Notes under the pieces: model-generated
What the model was told of the DNA's origin: nothing
Seen by the model: only the letters and a program-made list of their open reading frames with translations
The model's database searches: none
Program-made: the position numbers and the translations under genes
In this document: piece by piece, positions 53,468 to 62,878 of the stretch
How the letters are laid out: every line of letters begins with the position of its first letter
How positions within the stretch are numbered: position 1 is the first letter of the stretch
From: CAIKBL01 sp964555355
GTDB lineage: Bacteria > Pseudomonadota > Gammaproteobacteria > Ga0077536
Assembly (NCBI GenBank): GCA_964555355.1
Contig: CAZKRY010000003.1
Span: 124,001 to 188,000, forward strand
Length of the DNA stretch: 64,000 nucleotides
Direction: 5' to 3'

Positions 53468-56041
53468 TCATCCCACCGTCACGGATGCGGCGTCACCAAT
53501 TGATTGGCGGGTATCGTCACGTGCGCTGACGGACATATGATTCGTCGCGGGCGTCCCACCATCCCCTGTGTCGCGCTCCAGGCCGCGCGTGAGAAACCGC
53601 GGTTGCACCATGCTCCAAACCACTGGCGCCGCGAAGAAACTGAGCAGGAACGTCGTCAGCAAGACGAGCGCCATGCTGAAGCCTACGTAGCCTACGTAGA
53701 GTGGTACCGTCGATACCGCGAGACACCCGGCGAATAAGGCCGCGAATGAAAAAATGAGTGGTTCTCGCACCAGCGTGAAGGCATCGAATAGGGCGCGCTG
53801 AAAATCACCGTCCTTCGGATACTCTTCGCGGAAGCGATACAGGAGATAAACCTCCGCATCGATGCCAACGCCGCTGGCTATCGCGAGCGCCGAGGTCACG
53901 TTTGAATTGAACTCGATGCCGATGAGGTGAATTAAAAGGACCCAGACGATGGTGCCTAGAAGCAGCGGAAACATGAGCAACAGGGGTCCAACCACCGAGC
54001 GCAACATGATCGCCGCGGTCACCATCGATGCGACGGCGCTCAACGCGGTTGCCAGGACCAACCACTTCTTGATTTCGCGATTAAATGCGTCGGCGATGCC
54101 GACGTTACCCGCCGGTAACTTTACCGTCACACCAAGCGCTTCCGCATTCCAGTTTTCCGCTAAGTAGGTCTTGGCTCGTTCCACTAACTTAGTCACTGTC
54201 TGCGGGCTCGTGTCCTTCACGAACGCAATCATGGCGGTATTTTTGTAGCCGGGATCGACGACGAAGTCGAAAGCACCGGGCATGCCCCCGGTGAGGAAGT
54301 ACAGTGCCTCGTTGATCGCCATCTGCGCGCGATCCTCCGTTGGGATCCGGAAGTGGGCGTCGTTATCCTCATTCAAGAAGCGGTTCATTATCTTGACGTA
54401 AAACGGTAGGCCCATTACGGCCGAGACTTCCTTCGTTTCGAGAAGATGCTGGGCCAATCCATCGAGCGCGATGAGGGCTTCGGGCGTCTTGACGGAACCC
54501 TCTTCGCGGCCCTCCGCCAGAATCGCGAGTGTATAAACCCCGCCGAAGCGTCGCGTAATTTCCTGCTCCATCTGAAACAGCGAATTGGTTTCCCACGAGC
54601 GGGTCAGATAATTATGTACCGCGTAGGTATTGTTCTGCCCGACCTCGATCTTGCGGGCGAGAAAGCGCCCCACCGCAGTGTCGCCTCCAAAATTGATGGG
54701 CGTCCAGATACTGAACGAGGCGGCGAGTACCACTAAGCTTACGGCGATTACCGACCACTGCGCGCGGCGGTTGTAAATCAGCGGCCGCACGATAAACGCC
54801 GTCACTCGATAGACTAAACCAGTGCCCTGGGCGCGGCCGATTTGCGCGCGCTGCGCCGCCTTGTTCACACTCGATGCCGGCATCGAGCCGAGTAGCGACA
54901 GCAGAAAGGTCGGGACGATCAAGATGATGGCGAGCAAACCGTACGCCGTTATTTGCCCGAGCAGGCGGACGTTGTCGAAAGGGACGAACGCGAGCACCAC
55001 AAAAGCCATGAGGTCCGTGCAAAGCACCACGGCCAAGGGCCTCATCATGTGTAGGAAGGTCTGCTCGAGTGCGTCGGGTATCGAGCGCCCAGCGCTAAGC
55101 TCGTCGGTCAGGAAGCGCTTTATGAATATCACACTGTGAGAAGCTGCGACGGCGAGGATGATAAAAGGCGCGAGCAGCCCAACCGAGGACGTCAGCACGT
55201 CGCCTTCTACCAGGCGCTGCAGGCCAAAACCCCAAATGGAAGCCATGATGCCCACCGCTAGCGGCGGAATCACGCCAACCACGGAGCGGAACGCAAAGAT
55301 CAGGACCACCGCGATGCCAGCCAGTACAAGCAGGAACGAGAAGGCAATATACGGTAGGCCATCACTGTTGACCCAGCCGATAAGTACCGGGGAGCCGGCC
55401 GCGGTTACCGTGTGAGTGCCATTGTTCTCGGGCCCGATGATGTTTTGCACATCTTTATAAATCGCGATCGGGTCGGTCACCGGCAGTTGTAATCCGGCCC
55501 GCAAATTCTTCAACCCGGTGCGAAAATCTGCCTGAATGATCACTGCGCTGCCGTCTCGCGACACCAAGGCGCCTTTCAGGGCAGCATTATTTTCGATTCC
55601 GTAGCGGACCCGCGCGAGTTCCTCCGGAGTTTCGGGCGCCCGATTTGGGTTATCAAACAGCATGCTGGCATCAAGCGTGTCGGCGGTGCCTTTGAGGTAA
55701 CGGGAATTCACCGTCGACAGCGAGCGCACCGCGTACGGGATGATCCCATGCACCTCTAACAACTGGTCGGTGATACGCTTGACCAAAGCCAGCGTGTCGG
55801 CCTGCACGACGCTGCCGTTGTCGTTCCGCGACACCATGATAGTGACCAAATTCGAACCGCCGAACTTCTCCTGCAGTTGTTCGTTCAGAATGACCGCCGG
55901 GTCACTATCCGGCGGCCAACGGTTCGGATCGTCATAGATTTTGAGCTGCGTCGTGAAATAGCCTGCCACGAGCGTGATCAATACCGTCGCAATCAACATC
56001 AAGAGACGATAACGAACCAGCGCTTTGGCAAATCGTTGCAT
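53468..56041 (-). CDS. MMPL/RND-superfamily transporter
   Basis: 857-residue inner-membrane protein with two repeated halves of six helices and two periplasmic domains, lacking HAE1 drug-pump features. It starts with a helix (LMLIATVLITLVAGYFTTQL) and DDPNRWPPDSDPAVILNEQL, typical of hydrophobe/amino-acid exporters (HAE3/MMPL). The fourth-helix equivalents carry FIILAVAASHSVIFIKRF and ASGVGIDAEVYLLYRFREE with acidic and polar relay residues. It likely moves lipids or hydrophobic aromatics together with DUF1302 and DUF1329 partners. Confidence 0.9.
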   Translation of the reverse strand: MQRFAKALVRYRLLMLIATVLITLVAGYFTTQLKIYDDPNRWPPDSDPAVILNEQLQEKFGGSNLVTIMVSRNDNGSVVQADTLALVKRITDQLLEVHGIIPYAVRSLSTVNSRYLKGTADTLDASMLFDNPNRAPETPEELARVRYGIENNAALKGALVSRDGSAVIIQADFRTGLKNLRAGLQLPVTDPIAIYKDVQNIIGPENNGTHTVTAAGSPVLIGWVNSDGLPYIAFSFLLVLAGIAVVLIFAFRSVVGVIPPLAVGIMASIWGFGLQRLVEGDVLTSSVGLLAPFIILAVAASHSVIFIKRFLTDELSAGRSIPDALEQTFLHMMRPLAVVLCTDLMAFVVLAFVPFDNVRLLGQITAYGLLAIILIVPTFLLSLLGSMPASSVNKAAQRAQIGRAQGTGLVYRVTAFIVRPLIYNRRAQWSVIAVSLVVLAASFSIWTPINFGGDTAVGRFLARKIEVGQNNTYAVHNYLTRSWETNSLFQMEQEITRRFGGVYTLAILAEGREEGSVKTPEALIALDGLAQHLLETKEVSAVMGLPFYVKIMNRFLNEDNDAHFRIPTEDRAQMAINEALYFLTGGMPGAFDFVVDPGYKNTAMIAFVKDTSPQTVTKLVERAKTYLAENWNAEALGVTVKLPAGNVGIADAFNREIKKWLVLATALSAVASMVTAAIMLRSVVGPLLLMFPLLLGTIVWVLLIHLIGIEFNSNVTSALAIASGVGIDAEVYLLYRFREEYPKDGDFQRALFDAFTLVREPLIFSFAALFAGCLAVSTVPLYVGYVGFSMALVLLTTFLLSFFAAPVVWSMVQPRFLTRGLERDTGDGGTPATNHMSVSARDDTRQSIGDAASVTVG

Positions 56042-56093
56042 GGATTTACTCGGTCACGTCGTTGTGGCAATGGGTCTCAACAATTTCCATGCG

Positions 56094-57287
56094 TCATTCC
56101 CAGAAAAGTATCTTACGTACCGGCTCTTTGCTCAGATTGTCGAGGCTGACCACGTTGCGCGGCATTCCCTCGTGATTGATCCAGAATGTATTCATGTACC
56201 AATCCTGACGGAACCCGGTTTTCGGCTCGAAAAAGAACTCGCCGGCCCAGATCATCTGCCAGTTTTCGAGCTTGTCGCTGTAATTTTGGATGCGTGGATC
56301 GGAACTGGCGATGGCGCGACGGTTAACGCGAGTGCGGATGAGTTCGCCCTTGGAGTCGAACACTTCCTCATACCAACTGCTGCCTGTCTTGATACCAATG
56401 ATGCGGCGCTGTTTGGCGTACCAATAAGCAGACGAATGCGGCGTCAACTCAAGTACGTAAGCTGGCTCGCAGACGCCGTCGAGACCGATATTGGTCTTCT
56501 CGCCGGTGGTCTGCATGGTAAAACCCATCGTACCGTCAGGCTGTCCGGCGTACAGGGTGTAGCCGACGATCTTGTAATCGATATCCGGGAAGGGTTTGAC
56601 TTGGGGAAAATCTTCCCAGTGGACAATGGTCCCGGGGATGATGTCCTGCCGCGCTGCCTGGGGTAGACGACGAACTCGTCGCGCCGCCGGTGTATAGAGA
56701 AATTCGTCGTTGAATTTGTCGCCGTGGTAGATGGTGGTCGAGATACCGAGTCCACGTAAATCATTCGGCGCGACATACGTAAACATGTATTGCGCGCGTA
56801 CTTTACCAACCTGGCTCTTAGGCAGCCCTTCCGGGTTTGTCCGGTAGGCATTCATCCACTCGAACAATCGCTTGTTACGTTCCGTGCCATCTGGGGACGT
56901 CACGTCAATCGACCATTCGGTAATGTAGTTCTCACCGAATTCATTAAAGTACAGCGCGGTATAGGACCGATCGTGAACTTCTCGGCCATCCTGTTTGACC
57001 CGTTCCTCAAGCGGCTGCTCCCAAGGGTATGGCAGGCCTGCTTGCGTCCAACGATCGTAGATGGCCGGCCCGGTGTCCTTGTAATCCTGGGGGTGCCAGG
57101 GTTGCGGCTTCCATTCCACTTTTTCGTCACCCCATTGGCATGTGAATGTGCCGGGGGTAGCGCCCGGGGTAATCGTATACGGCTTACCCAGAATGGTTTG
57201 CTCGGCGTCTGTCGCCGATGAAGCCGAGGGGGTCACAAGCGCTAGTCCGAGTGCAATCGCGGGGAGCGCGCGGCTGATGGATGTCAT
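56094..57287 (-). CDS. DUF1329 family periplasmic protein
   Basis: 397-residue exported protein (signal peptide ALPAIALGLALVTPSASSA), with GGAGG 7 bases before the ATG. It matches DUF1329, related to LolA/LolB-fold lipid carriers: YTITPGATPGTFTCQWGDEK, LYTPAARRVRRLPQAARQD and RMHRFEQWM-like blocks replaced here by DWYMNTFWINHEGMPRNVVS. Predicted periplasmic lipid or hydrophobe carrier for the MMPL transporter. It stands at the head of that operon, after a possible small gene. Confidence 0.87.
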   Translation of the reverse strand: MTSISRALPAIALGLALVTPSASSATDAEQTILGKPYTITPGATPGTFTCQWGDEKVEWKPQPWHPQDYKDTGPAIYDRWTQAGLPYPWEQPLEERVKQDGREVHDRSYTALYFNEFGENYITEWSIDVTSPDGTERNKRLFEWMNAYRTNPEGLPKSQVGKVRAQYMFTYVAPNDLRGLGISTTIYHGDKFNDEFLYTPAARRVRRLPQAARQDIIPGTIVHWEDFPQVKPFPDIDYKIVGYTLYAGQPDGTMGFTMQTTGEKTNIGLDGVCEPAYVLELTPHSSAYWYAKQRRIIGIKTGSSWYEEVFDSKGELIRTRVNRRAIASSDPRIQNYSDKLENWQMIWAGEFFFEPKTGFRQDWYMNTFWINHEGMPRNVVSLDNLSKEPVRKILFWE

Positions 57288-57330
57288 GAATAAGCCTCCG
57301 GTATTGATTCAGATGCGCCGATACAGTCAA

Positions 57331-57468
57331 TCAGGAACACACGATGCCAATGGGTGTCTTTAGGAATTCCGCAGCTTGGGAACTCGTCATCAAATTCTTT
57401 AGGCCACAAGACGCCAGGAATACTGGATTGGCTTCGCGCAGATCGTCGGGTACTGGACTCCAGCCCAT
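57331..57468 (-). CDS. Possible 45-residue small protein upstream of the DUF1329 gene
   Basis: Minus-strand frame ATG (57468) to TGA (57331) preceded by AAGGAG with 8-base spacing, the best ribosome site in this intergenic region. The peptide begins MGWSPVPDDLREANPVFLAS and ends KTPIGIVCS, with no signal peptide or membrane segment. It ends 43 bases before the DUF1329 ATG, so it would be co-transcribed as a leader gene. No family recognised; it could instead be the remnant of a larger gene. Confidence 0.4.
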   Translation of the reverse strand: MGWSPVPDDLREANPVFLASCGLKNLMTSSQAAEFLKTPIGIVCS

Positions 57469-57550
57469 GCTCGTAACTCCTTCAGGACGATTGAATGCCG
57501 ACCAAGCGTTATGTCCCCAACCACTCGGTTCTGGTGCGGATTTCCAAGAA

Positions 57551-57564
57551 TAGTAACGTTTCTA
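57551..57564. promoter_or_regulatory. Candidate LacI-family operator, DUF1329 operon
   Basis: TAGTAACGTTTCTA, or TAGAAACGTTACTA on the other strand, is a 14-bp near-palindrome centred on CG. It is 13/14 identical to the site at 63987-64000. It lies 83 bp upstream of the possible small gene in a strongly AT-rich stretch (57550-57720) that probably holds the promoter. Confidence 0.55.
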
Positions 57565-57695
57565 ATTAAACAGTTCAATAATTCCTTAAAACTACTTTTA
57601 AAAACTATTTATTTACACTGAAAATACACTATTGTTAATAATTATCATGTGTTTAGGAATTATTCTTAATATACTATAACAACATTTCCAAAAAT

Positions 57696-57709
57696 CCGAA
57701 CCGTTTCTA
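57696..57709. promoter_or_regulatory. Second TAGAAACG half-site near the DUF1329 operon
   Basis: CCGAACCGTTTCTA contains CGTTTCTA, the conserved half of the operator, with a weak second half. Auxiliary LacI-type site or chance match. Confidence 0.35.
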
Positions 57710-57792
57710 ATTTATAGGAATAGCGGTCGCACGTTGCTCGACTTCGGCGAGGGCGAATTTACGTTCACCTGCCACGGATTGAATCCGCGCCC

Positions 57793-58722
57793 TCATTGGC
57801 TCAATCGTTCGACGAGTAGGTCATAGAACCCATCGCTGTCGATTGCATAAATCCAATCGACATTAGGTACTCGATCGGTAACCTGCCTAAAGTCGACTGC
57901 CGTATGTCCAATCGTCAGCATGGAATCTGTTTCGACGGACAAGTTGCAGCGTTTTCCAATAAATAGTTCAGGCCTTAAGAGATAGGCGATCGTGCACGGA
58001 TCGTGTAAGGGCGCACCACGTCCCGTGACATCGTTTCGATCATGAGAATCAAGGATTGCCGCGGCGGCGCGACCGACGTTCGTTGTCAGCGCGCGAATCC
58101 GGGCTCGACGCTCGGCGGTGGCCAATGCCTGATAAGTGACATCCAAGCCGAGCACAGCAATCGGGCGCCCGCAACGGAACACTATGTCGGCGGCATGCGG
58201 ATCGACGAACATATTGAACTCTGCCGATGGAGTACAGTTTCCGCCTTCGCGAAGCGCGCCTCCCATCAACACTATTTGCGCTATTTTGGCTGAAATGGAC
58301 GGGTTTCTAGTGATTGCGGTGGCGATATTCGTCAACGGCCCGGTTGGCACCAAAATAATGGAATTATCGTCGGCACTCAGGAGGGTGCTGATTAAAAAAT
58401 CGACGGCATGCATCGTTTCGAGGCATTGTCGAGGCTCGATAATCTCAAGTCCGCTCACACCGCTCTTGCCGTGAATATTTTCCGCGGTGTAGAGCTCGCG
58501 ATGCATAGGTCGAGAACACCCGGCGAATACCCGCAGATCGTGGCGGTTGGCGATATCGCAAACGAGACGCGCGTTCCGTGCGGTTAATTCGACCCGGACA
58601 TTACCGGCAACAGTGGTGATACCTAGAATCTCGAATTCATCGGGAGAACACATCGCCAACAGTAAATTGATGGCGTCGTCTTGCCCTGGATCACAATCGA
58701 GAATGATCGCACGCTTCTGCAT
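57793..58722 (-). CDS. Nucleoside hydrolase (IunH/Rih family)
   Basis: 309-residue ribonucleoside hydrolase, cleaving the N-glycosidic bond to release a base and ribose. The frame is open from 58899, but the ATG at 58722 has AGGGA 7 bases upstream and begins the domain. The calcium/substrate motif LDCDPGQDDAINLL (D9, D11, D15, D16) is intact, with later NMFVDPHAADIV and DPCTIAYLL. Ribose released would feed the ribokinase at 62879. Base specificity cannot be told from sequence. Confidence 0.92.
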   Translation of the reverse strand: MQKRAIILDCDPGQDDAINLLLAMCSPDEFEILGITTVAGNVRVELTARNARLVCDIANRHDLRVFAGCSRPMHRELYTAENIHGKSGVSGLEIIEPRQCLETMHAVDFLISTLLSADDNSIILVPTGPLTNIATAITRNPSISAKIAQIVLMGGALREGGNCTPSAEFNMFVDPHAADIVFRCGRPIAVLGLDVTYQALATAERRARIRALTTNVGRAAAAILDSHDRNDVTGRGAPLHDPCTIAYLLRPELFIGKRCNLSVETDSMLTIGHTAVDFRQVTDRVPNVDWIYAIDSDGFYDLLVERLSQ

Positions 58723-58922
58723 TGACAGATCCCTGATAAACGTCGTCACAACACGAAGTGTGAACCTCGATAGGCTAATGCTGATAATCAACCGCGGATG
58801 AACCGGGTTGATTCGTACATTCTCGGGATGGCGGTCGATAATCGTCGATTCGGCCCGACGACGCCGGGTAACCGGATTTCTTAGCCACGCCAATCCCACC
58901 GAATGAGAGTATTTCGGATGGA

Positions 58923-58941
58923 ATAGAATAAACGATTCTAT
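58923..58941. promoter_or_regulatory. Perfect inverted repeat upstream of the nucleoside hydrolase
   Basis: ATAGAAT-AAACG-ATTCTAT, a perfect 7-bp inverted repeat with 5-bp spacer about 200 bp before the nucleoside hydrolase start. The same 15 bases (ATAGAATCGTTTATT) occur at 63842-63856, after the ribokinase gene, so it is likely a regulator site at both ends of the nucleoside block. Confidence 0.5.
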
Positions 58942-59598
58942 TTTCTAATCTAACCGAAATTGAAGATGCGACGCACAGTCTTCGATTTCTTAACCCGAAG
59001 CCGGGCCTCGGAGTCAGACTTGTCTTTCGCCACGACTTCGCGCCTGCATCATCGTCTCACTCGCGCTGTGTATCGTCGCGAGCTGACCGGCCAGCGGCGA
59101 TTTGGGGTCTGCATTAACAAAATGTTTCTGCCCTGAGCGTGGGTCGAGGGCAAAATTTGGCCAGGACCCGCAAGGTTGGCTCGACGGGGGAATTGACTTT
59201 AATTCCAGCACTAGAATGTGCTCCCCGTCGGTATTATTAGAGCGGATAAAAATAGAATTAATTTCTTTTTTATTCAATGGTATTGTCGTTTTTCGTCCTT
59301 TGCTTAAGATACTGGTCGGTAGCGCCGAGGCGCATCTTAATGTCGGCAACCTCAGTTATTACTACCTGCCAAGTACGGGGCCAAATTACTTTTTAGAGTC
59401 CGTTATTAGCTGGATGCGATTGACGTTCCCAAGCCGCTGTCCGGTCTCTATTCGGCGCCGTTGCTGTCCGACTCCGCAGCAGGTTTTCTTTGTCGCAATG
59501 GCGCCGTGCCGCTTCTGACGTCGACGTCGCAGGAGCTTCCGTGCGGTGCTTGCGAAACGCAGATTTCGTATTGACCTCTAGATACCCCTGAACTAAAG
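58942..59598. other. Intergenic, no supported gene
   Basis: About 660 bp between the divergent nucleoside hydrolase and cupin operons. Several open frames of 60-140 codons cross it on both strands, but none shows a recognisable domain or a good ribosome site; the minus-strand frame 59014-59349 has protein-like composition near its end and could be a decayed gene tail. Confidence 0.4.
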
Positions 59599-59612
59599 TA
59601 GAAACGAATCTA
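59599..59612. promoter_or_regulatory. Candidate LacI-family operator, cupin operon
   Basis: TAGAAACGAATCTA, an inverted repeat with the TAGAAACG half shared with 57551-57564 and 63987-64000, 105 bp upstream of the cupin ATG. Confidence 0.5.
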
Positions 59613-59716
59613 TAATCTAGTACTGTTCCTCTTGAGCGCCCTTGTCCGTCACCACGCTTCACCTGCTCGACGTGCAAGTGCTACTCGTGCATCAACTCGA
59701 AATTGGAGAGAACGCC

Positions 59717-60172
59717 ATGACGGATTACGACCCGCAGGCCGAAGGCGCCCGACGATACCCGCGAGTCATCGCACCCGATGAAATCAACGCTCTCCCACGT
59801 TTGCAGTTCGCGGAGGGCATTAGCACTTCAATTTTTTTGTCTCAGGAGCGCGACGACGCGCGATATTTCCGCCACGGTTATTGCTACCAGGAACCCGACC
59901 ACGCGGATTATCACTGGGATCAAACTAATTTCGATGAGACGCACTATTGCCTTGAAGGAAAAATTCGCTTGCAAGTTGAAGATGCGGCGGGCCGGATCGT
60001 CTTTCTTGAGGCGAGACCGGGCGAACACATTTATCTGCCAGGCGGATACAAGTACACCTTGAAGGCGACTGGGAAGAAGACGACTTTTTTCTGGACTAGC
60101 GGCCCCTCACCGCGCTACGGCCTGGTCGAGATTCCCGAATTCAGCGCCCAACTCAAGTCTCTTCGGAATTGA
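59717..60172 (+). CDS. EutQ-like cupin protein
   Basis: 151-residue cupin. Start at the ATG at 59717 with GGAG about 9 bases upstream; the open frame before it (from 59642) has no ribosome site. Cupin motif 1 is ETHYCLEGKIRLQVED and motif 2 PGEHIYLPGGYKYTLKATG, as in EutQ-type acetate-kinase-like cupins. Possibly a sugar isomerase or metabolite-binding protein. First of three closely spaced genes. Confidence 0.82.
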   Translation: MTDYDPQAEGARRYPRVIAPDEINALPRLQFAEGISTSIFLSQERDDARYFRHGYCYQEPDHADYHWDQTNFDETHYCLEGKIRLQVEDAAGRIVFLEARPGEHIYLPGGYKYTLKATGKKTTFFWTSGPSPRYGLVEIPEFSAQLKSLRN

Positions 60173-60179
60173 GGTTCCT

Positions 60180-60701
60180 ATGAGTAAACAACCGACCGCG
60201 AGTACCTTCATGCCACTACGCGGAGACAAGCGCTGGGCCTATCTTGCTCGCCAGAAAACCATTCGTGTCGCGACGGCCAATGAGGATGGCACGATCTACT
60301 TGTCGCCACTTTGGTATGTCATCCACGAAAAGCGGATTTTTATCCCGATTGACGCAGCCAGCCGTCACGGGCTGAACTTCACGAGTGGGCGTGCATTATC
60401 AGCGCTCGTTGATAGCGGCGACGAGTATGCAACAGTCCACGGCGTTCGCCTGCAGGGTTCAATGAAGTTGGTCTCAGCGCCGCAGCTGTTATCGAAGATC
60501 GACGAACTGCTGTTCGAGAAATATTTCTACGTCGGCCACCCCTATGCGGAGAGTTATTTTCAATTTGGAGTGGCGGCTGGCCGTCAGGTTTATGAGCTGC
60601 TGTCTACGCAAATGATCGGATGGGATATGCGCGAAGTCGCGCTTCCGCAGGTCCCGGAAGCGCGCGTGTTGCCAGCATTCGTGACAGATCGAATCCTCTA
60701 G
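60180..60701 (+). CDS. Pyridoxamine 5'-phosphate oxidase-like flavin-binding protein
   Basis: 173-residue split-barrel protein: KTIRVATANEDGTIYLSPLW and RALSALVDSGDEYATVHGVR are the FMN/F420-binding core strands of the PNPOx-like family. It starts 7 bases after the cupin stop. Enzyme activity unknown; members reduce or oxidise small heterocycles with FMN, haem or F420. Confidence 0.82.
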   Translation: MSKQPTASTFMPLRGDKRWAYLARQKTIRVATANEDGTIYLSPLWYVIHEKRIFIPIDAASRHGLNFTSGRALSALVDSGDEYATVHGVRLQGSMKLVSAPQLLSKIDELLFEKYFYVGHPYAESYFQFGVAAGRQVYELLSTQMIGWDMREVALPQVPEARVLPAFVTDRIL

Positions 60702-60760
60702 ATGGCACACCTGCTTAGCGCCGATGCGTGCATCCATACTTTTAACGAGTCAGCCGTGAT

Positions 60761-61528
60761 ATGAGTTCAAACGCACACCCGCCACTTCGCGTGTTGGTCG
60801 TGGGAGAATCCTGGATCAAGCATACGGTGCATTTGAAAGGCTTCGATCAGTTTCACACGACAGAGTACGAGGAAGGCGCTGGCGTGTTCCTCTCTGCATT
60901 GGACAATGCGGGGTTTGACGTCACGTACATTCGAGCGCACGAAGTATCGCGACGTTTTCCCAAGACCCGCGCAGATCTCGATTCGTTTAACGTCGTCATC
61001 CTGAGTGACATCGGGTCCAATTCGTTCCTACTCTGCGACGAAACATTCCTCCGCTCGGAACGCACGGTAAATCGGCTCGAACTGATTGCTGACTTCGTCA
61101 ACGATGGGGGCGGGTTGTTGATGATCGGCGGATATATGTCTTTCTCTGGTATCGACGGGCGCGCGCGTTACCAAGCGACTCCGCTAAGCAGGGTTCTGCC
61201 GGTTACGATGCTTGACCGCGATGATCGCGTCGAAACCCCACAAGGTCTGTTAGCCTCTTTCACAAATCCGACTCACGCCGCCCTAGGTGGTACGCCGCCC
61301 GCTTGGCCACACCTACTTGGCTACAATCAGCTCATACCCAAGCCGGACGCGACCGTGATCGCAGCTTGTGGCAAAGATCCGCTGCTCGTCGTCAGTGCGA
61401 TTGGGCGCGGACGTAGCGTCGCTTTCGCCTCGGATGTCGCACCACACTGGGCACCGCAGGAGTTCATGTCATGGCCCCACTACGCTACACTTTGGGCGTC
61501 TATCGTGCGATGGGCGGCAAATCGTTAA
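60761..61528 (+). CDS. Putative glutamine amidotransferase (PF07090-type)
   Basis: 255-residue Rossmann-like protein of the class-I amidotransferase superfamily. The opening RVLVVGESWIKHTVHLKGFD, FNVVILSDIGSNSFLL and GGGLLMIGGYMSFSGIDGRA are the signature of the STM3548-like family. The usual nucleophilic Cys after GG is replaced by YMSF here, so it may lack amidotransferase activity, as proposed for the family. It occurs with sugar-catabolic operons; same direction as the cupin and flavin genes, 59-base gap. Confidence 0.8.
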   Translation: MSSNAHPPLRVLVVGESWIKHTVHLKGFDQFHTTEYEEGAGVFLSALDNAGFDVTYIRAHEVSRRFPKTRADLDSFNVVILSDIGSNSFLLCDETFLRSERTVNRLELIADFVNDGGGLLMIGGYMSFSGIDGRARYQATPLSRVLPVTMLDRDDRVETPQGLLASFTNPTHAALGGTPPAWPHLLGYNQLIPKPDATVIAACGKDPLLVVSAIGRGRSVAFASDVAPHWAPQEFMSWPHYATLWASIVRWAANR

Positions 61529-61791
61529 TTGGCCCTTTGGCTTGCTTCACGAGCGCCAATCGGTGTCATAACAGATTGACCTTAGCGACGAGCGGCGACT
61601 TCCCAATAGAAAGAATCCCTCAGTTAGATGGTTAGCGCTGGTCGTGTCGAACCCGGTGCGGTTAGGGATTACTCTTCGTGTTTGGGCTCGGGCTATCTGC
61701 GGCTCTAGAATTATAACCATCGATATCTGGTAATTTGCTGCGGTCTTCGGTGTCCCACCGGCCACCGCGCTAACGAAGTCGCAATCGAATA

Positions 61792-62874
61792 ATGTCAACG
61801 CATTCACTGACTGGAAGCACTACAAAAATGCGGCGAGGACGAGGAATAAAGTCGGGGCACGCCCCGACAATGAAAGACGTTGCGCTGACCGCGAACGTCT
61901 CGGTCAGCACCGTTAGCTACGTACTGAACGGCAACGGTCCGGTGAGTTCGGATCGGCGCGCACGGATCATGAATGCCGTACGCGAATTGAATTACATTCC
62001 CAACGAATCGGCGCGTAGCCTGAAGCGGCAGAAGGCCTCGACCATTGGGCTGGTCATCCCCGATCTCTCCAACCAATTCTTCAGTCTTTTGACCAGCGGC
62101 GTGGTGCGGGCGGCGGCGGCCCATGATGTTCTCGTTGTCTTGTGTAGTTCGGAAAACACCGAGAAAACCGGCTCAGCCAACGCCAAGCTATTGCGCAGCC
62201 AACGCGTCGACGGCGTGGTTTATCTGACTGGACTCAATGAATCGCCCTCGTCGTTACTGGAGCTTGAATCGCTCGGCGCGGTGGTCTTGGTCGATGAACG
62301 GGTACCCGGGGCTGATTTGCCTGCGATTGTCGCCGATGGTCGGCGCGGCGCGCGTGAGGTGGCGGCGCATGTCGTAGGGTTGGGTCACGAGCGGTTTGCA
62401 TGTATTGGCGGGCCGACGGCCCTTTGGACTGCAGAACAACGCTTGGCGGGTTATCGCGAAGCACTTGCGCTCGGCGGCCTGGATCCTGATCAAATGGAAG
62501 TCTATAGCGGCGACTATCAAATGAATTCCGGGTATCAATTAGCGGAAAAAGCGTTGAATTGCCCCAAACCCACTCGACCGACCGCGCTTCTCTGCGCGAA
62601 CGATATGATGGCGATCGGCGCGCTGGAATATTGCCGCGCAGTCGGGCTCTCGGTGCCAGACGAAATCAGCATTGTTGGTTTTGACGACGTGCCGATGGCG
62701 CGTTTGTTGAGTCCTCGTCTCACCACCGTGCGTCAACCGGCTTACGAAATGGGCGTGGCAGCCGCGGAATTAGTGTTAGCCCTCATTCGCGGCGAGAAAA
62801 TCTCCGAGACGCCAAAGCCTTATCCCGTCGAGGTGAAAGTGCGCGAATCCGCAGCAAAACCGAAATCGAGATAA
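61792..62874 (+). CDS. LacI-family transcriptional regulator
   Basis: 360-residue regulator. The HTH begins at residue 27 (TMKDVALTANVSVSTVSYVL), the hinge region includes the YIPNESARSLKRQKA segment, and the periplasmic-binding-protein-like sensor domain ends ...GVAAAELVLALIRGEK. Starts at 61792, 61828 or 61870 are possible; 61792 is the longest and none has a strong ribosome site. It is transcribed with the ribokinase gene 4 bases downstream and likely senses a pentose or nucleoside. TAGAAACG sites around the block are candidate operators. Confidence 0.9.
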   Translation: MSTHSLTGSTTKMRRGRGIKSGHAPTMKDVALTANVSVSTVSYVLNGNGPVSSDRRARIMNAVRELNYIPNESARSLKRQKASTIGLVIPDLSNQFFSLLTSGVVRAAAAHDVLVVLCSSENTEKTGSANAKLLRSQRVDGVVYLTGLNESPSSLLELESLGAVVLVDERVPGADLPAIVADGRRGAREVAAHVVGLGHERFACIGGPTALWTAEQRLAGYREALALGGLDPDQMEVYSGDYQMNSGYQLAEKALNCPKPTRPTALLCANDMMAIGALEYCRAVGLSVPDEISIVGFDDVPMARLLSPRLTTVRQPAYEMGVAAAELVLALIRGEKISETPKPYPVEVKVRESAAKPKSR

Positions 62875-62878
62875 ACCC

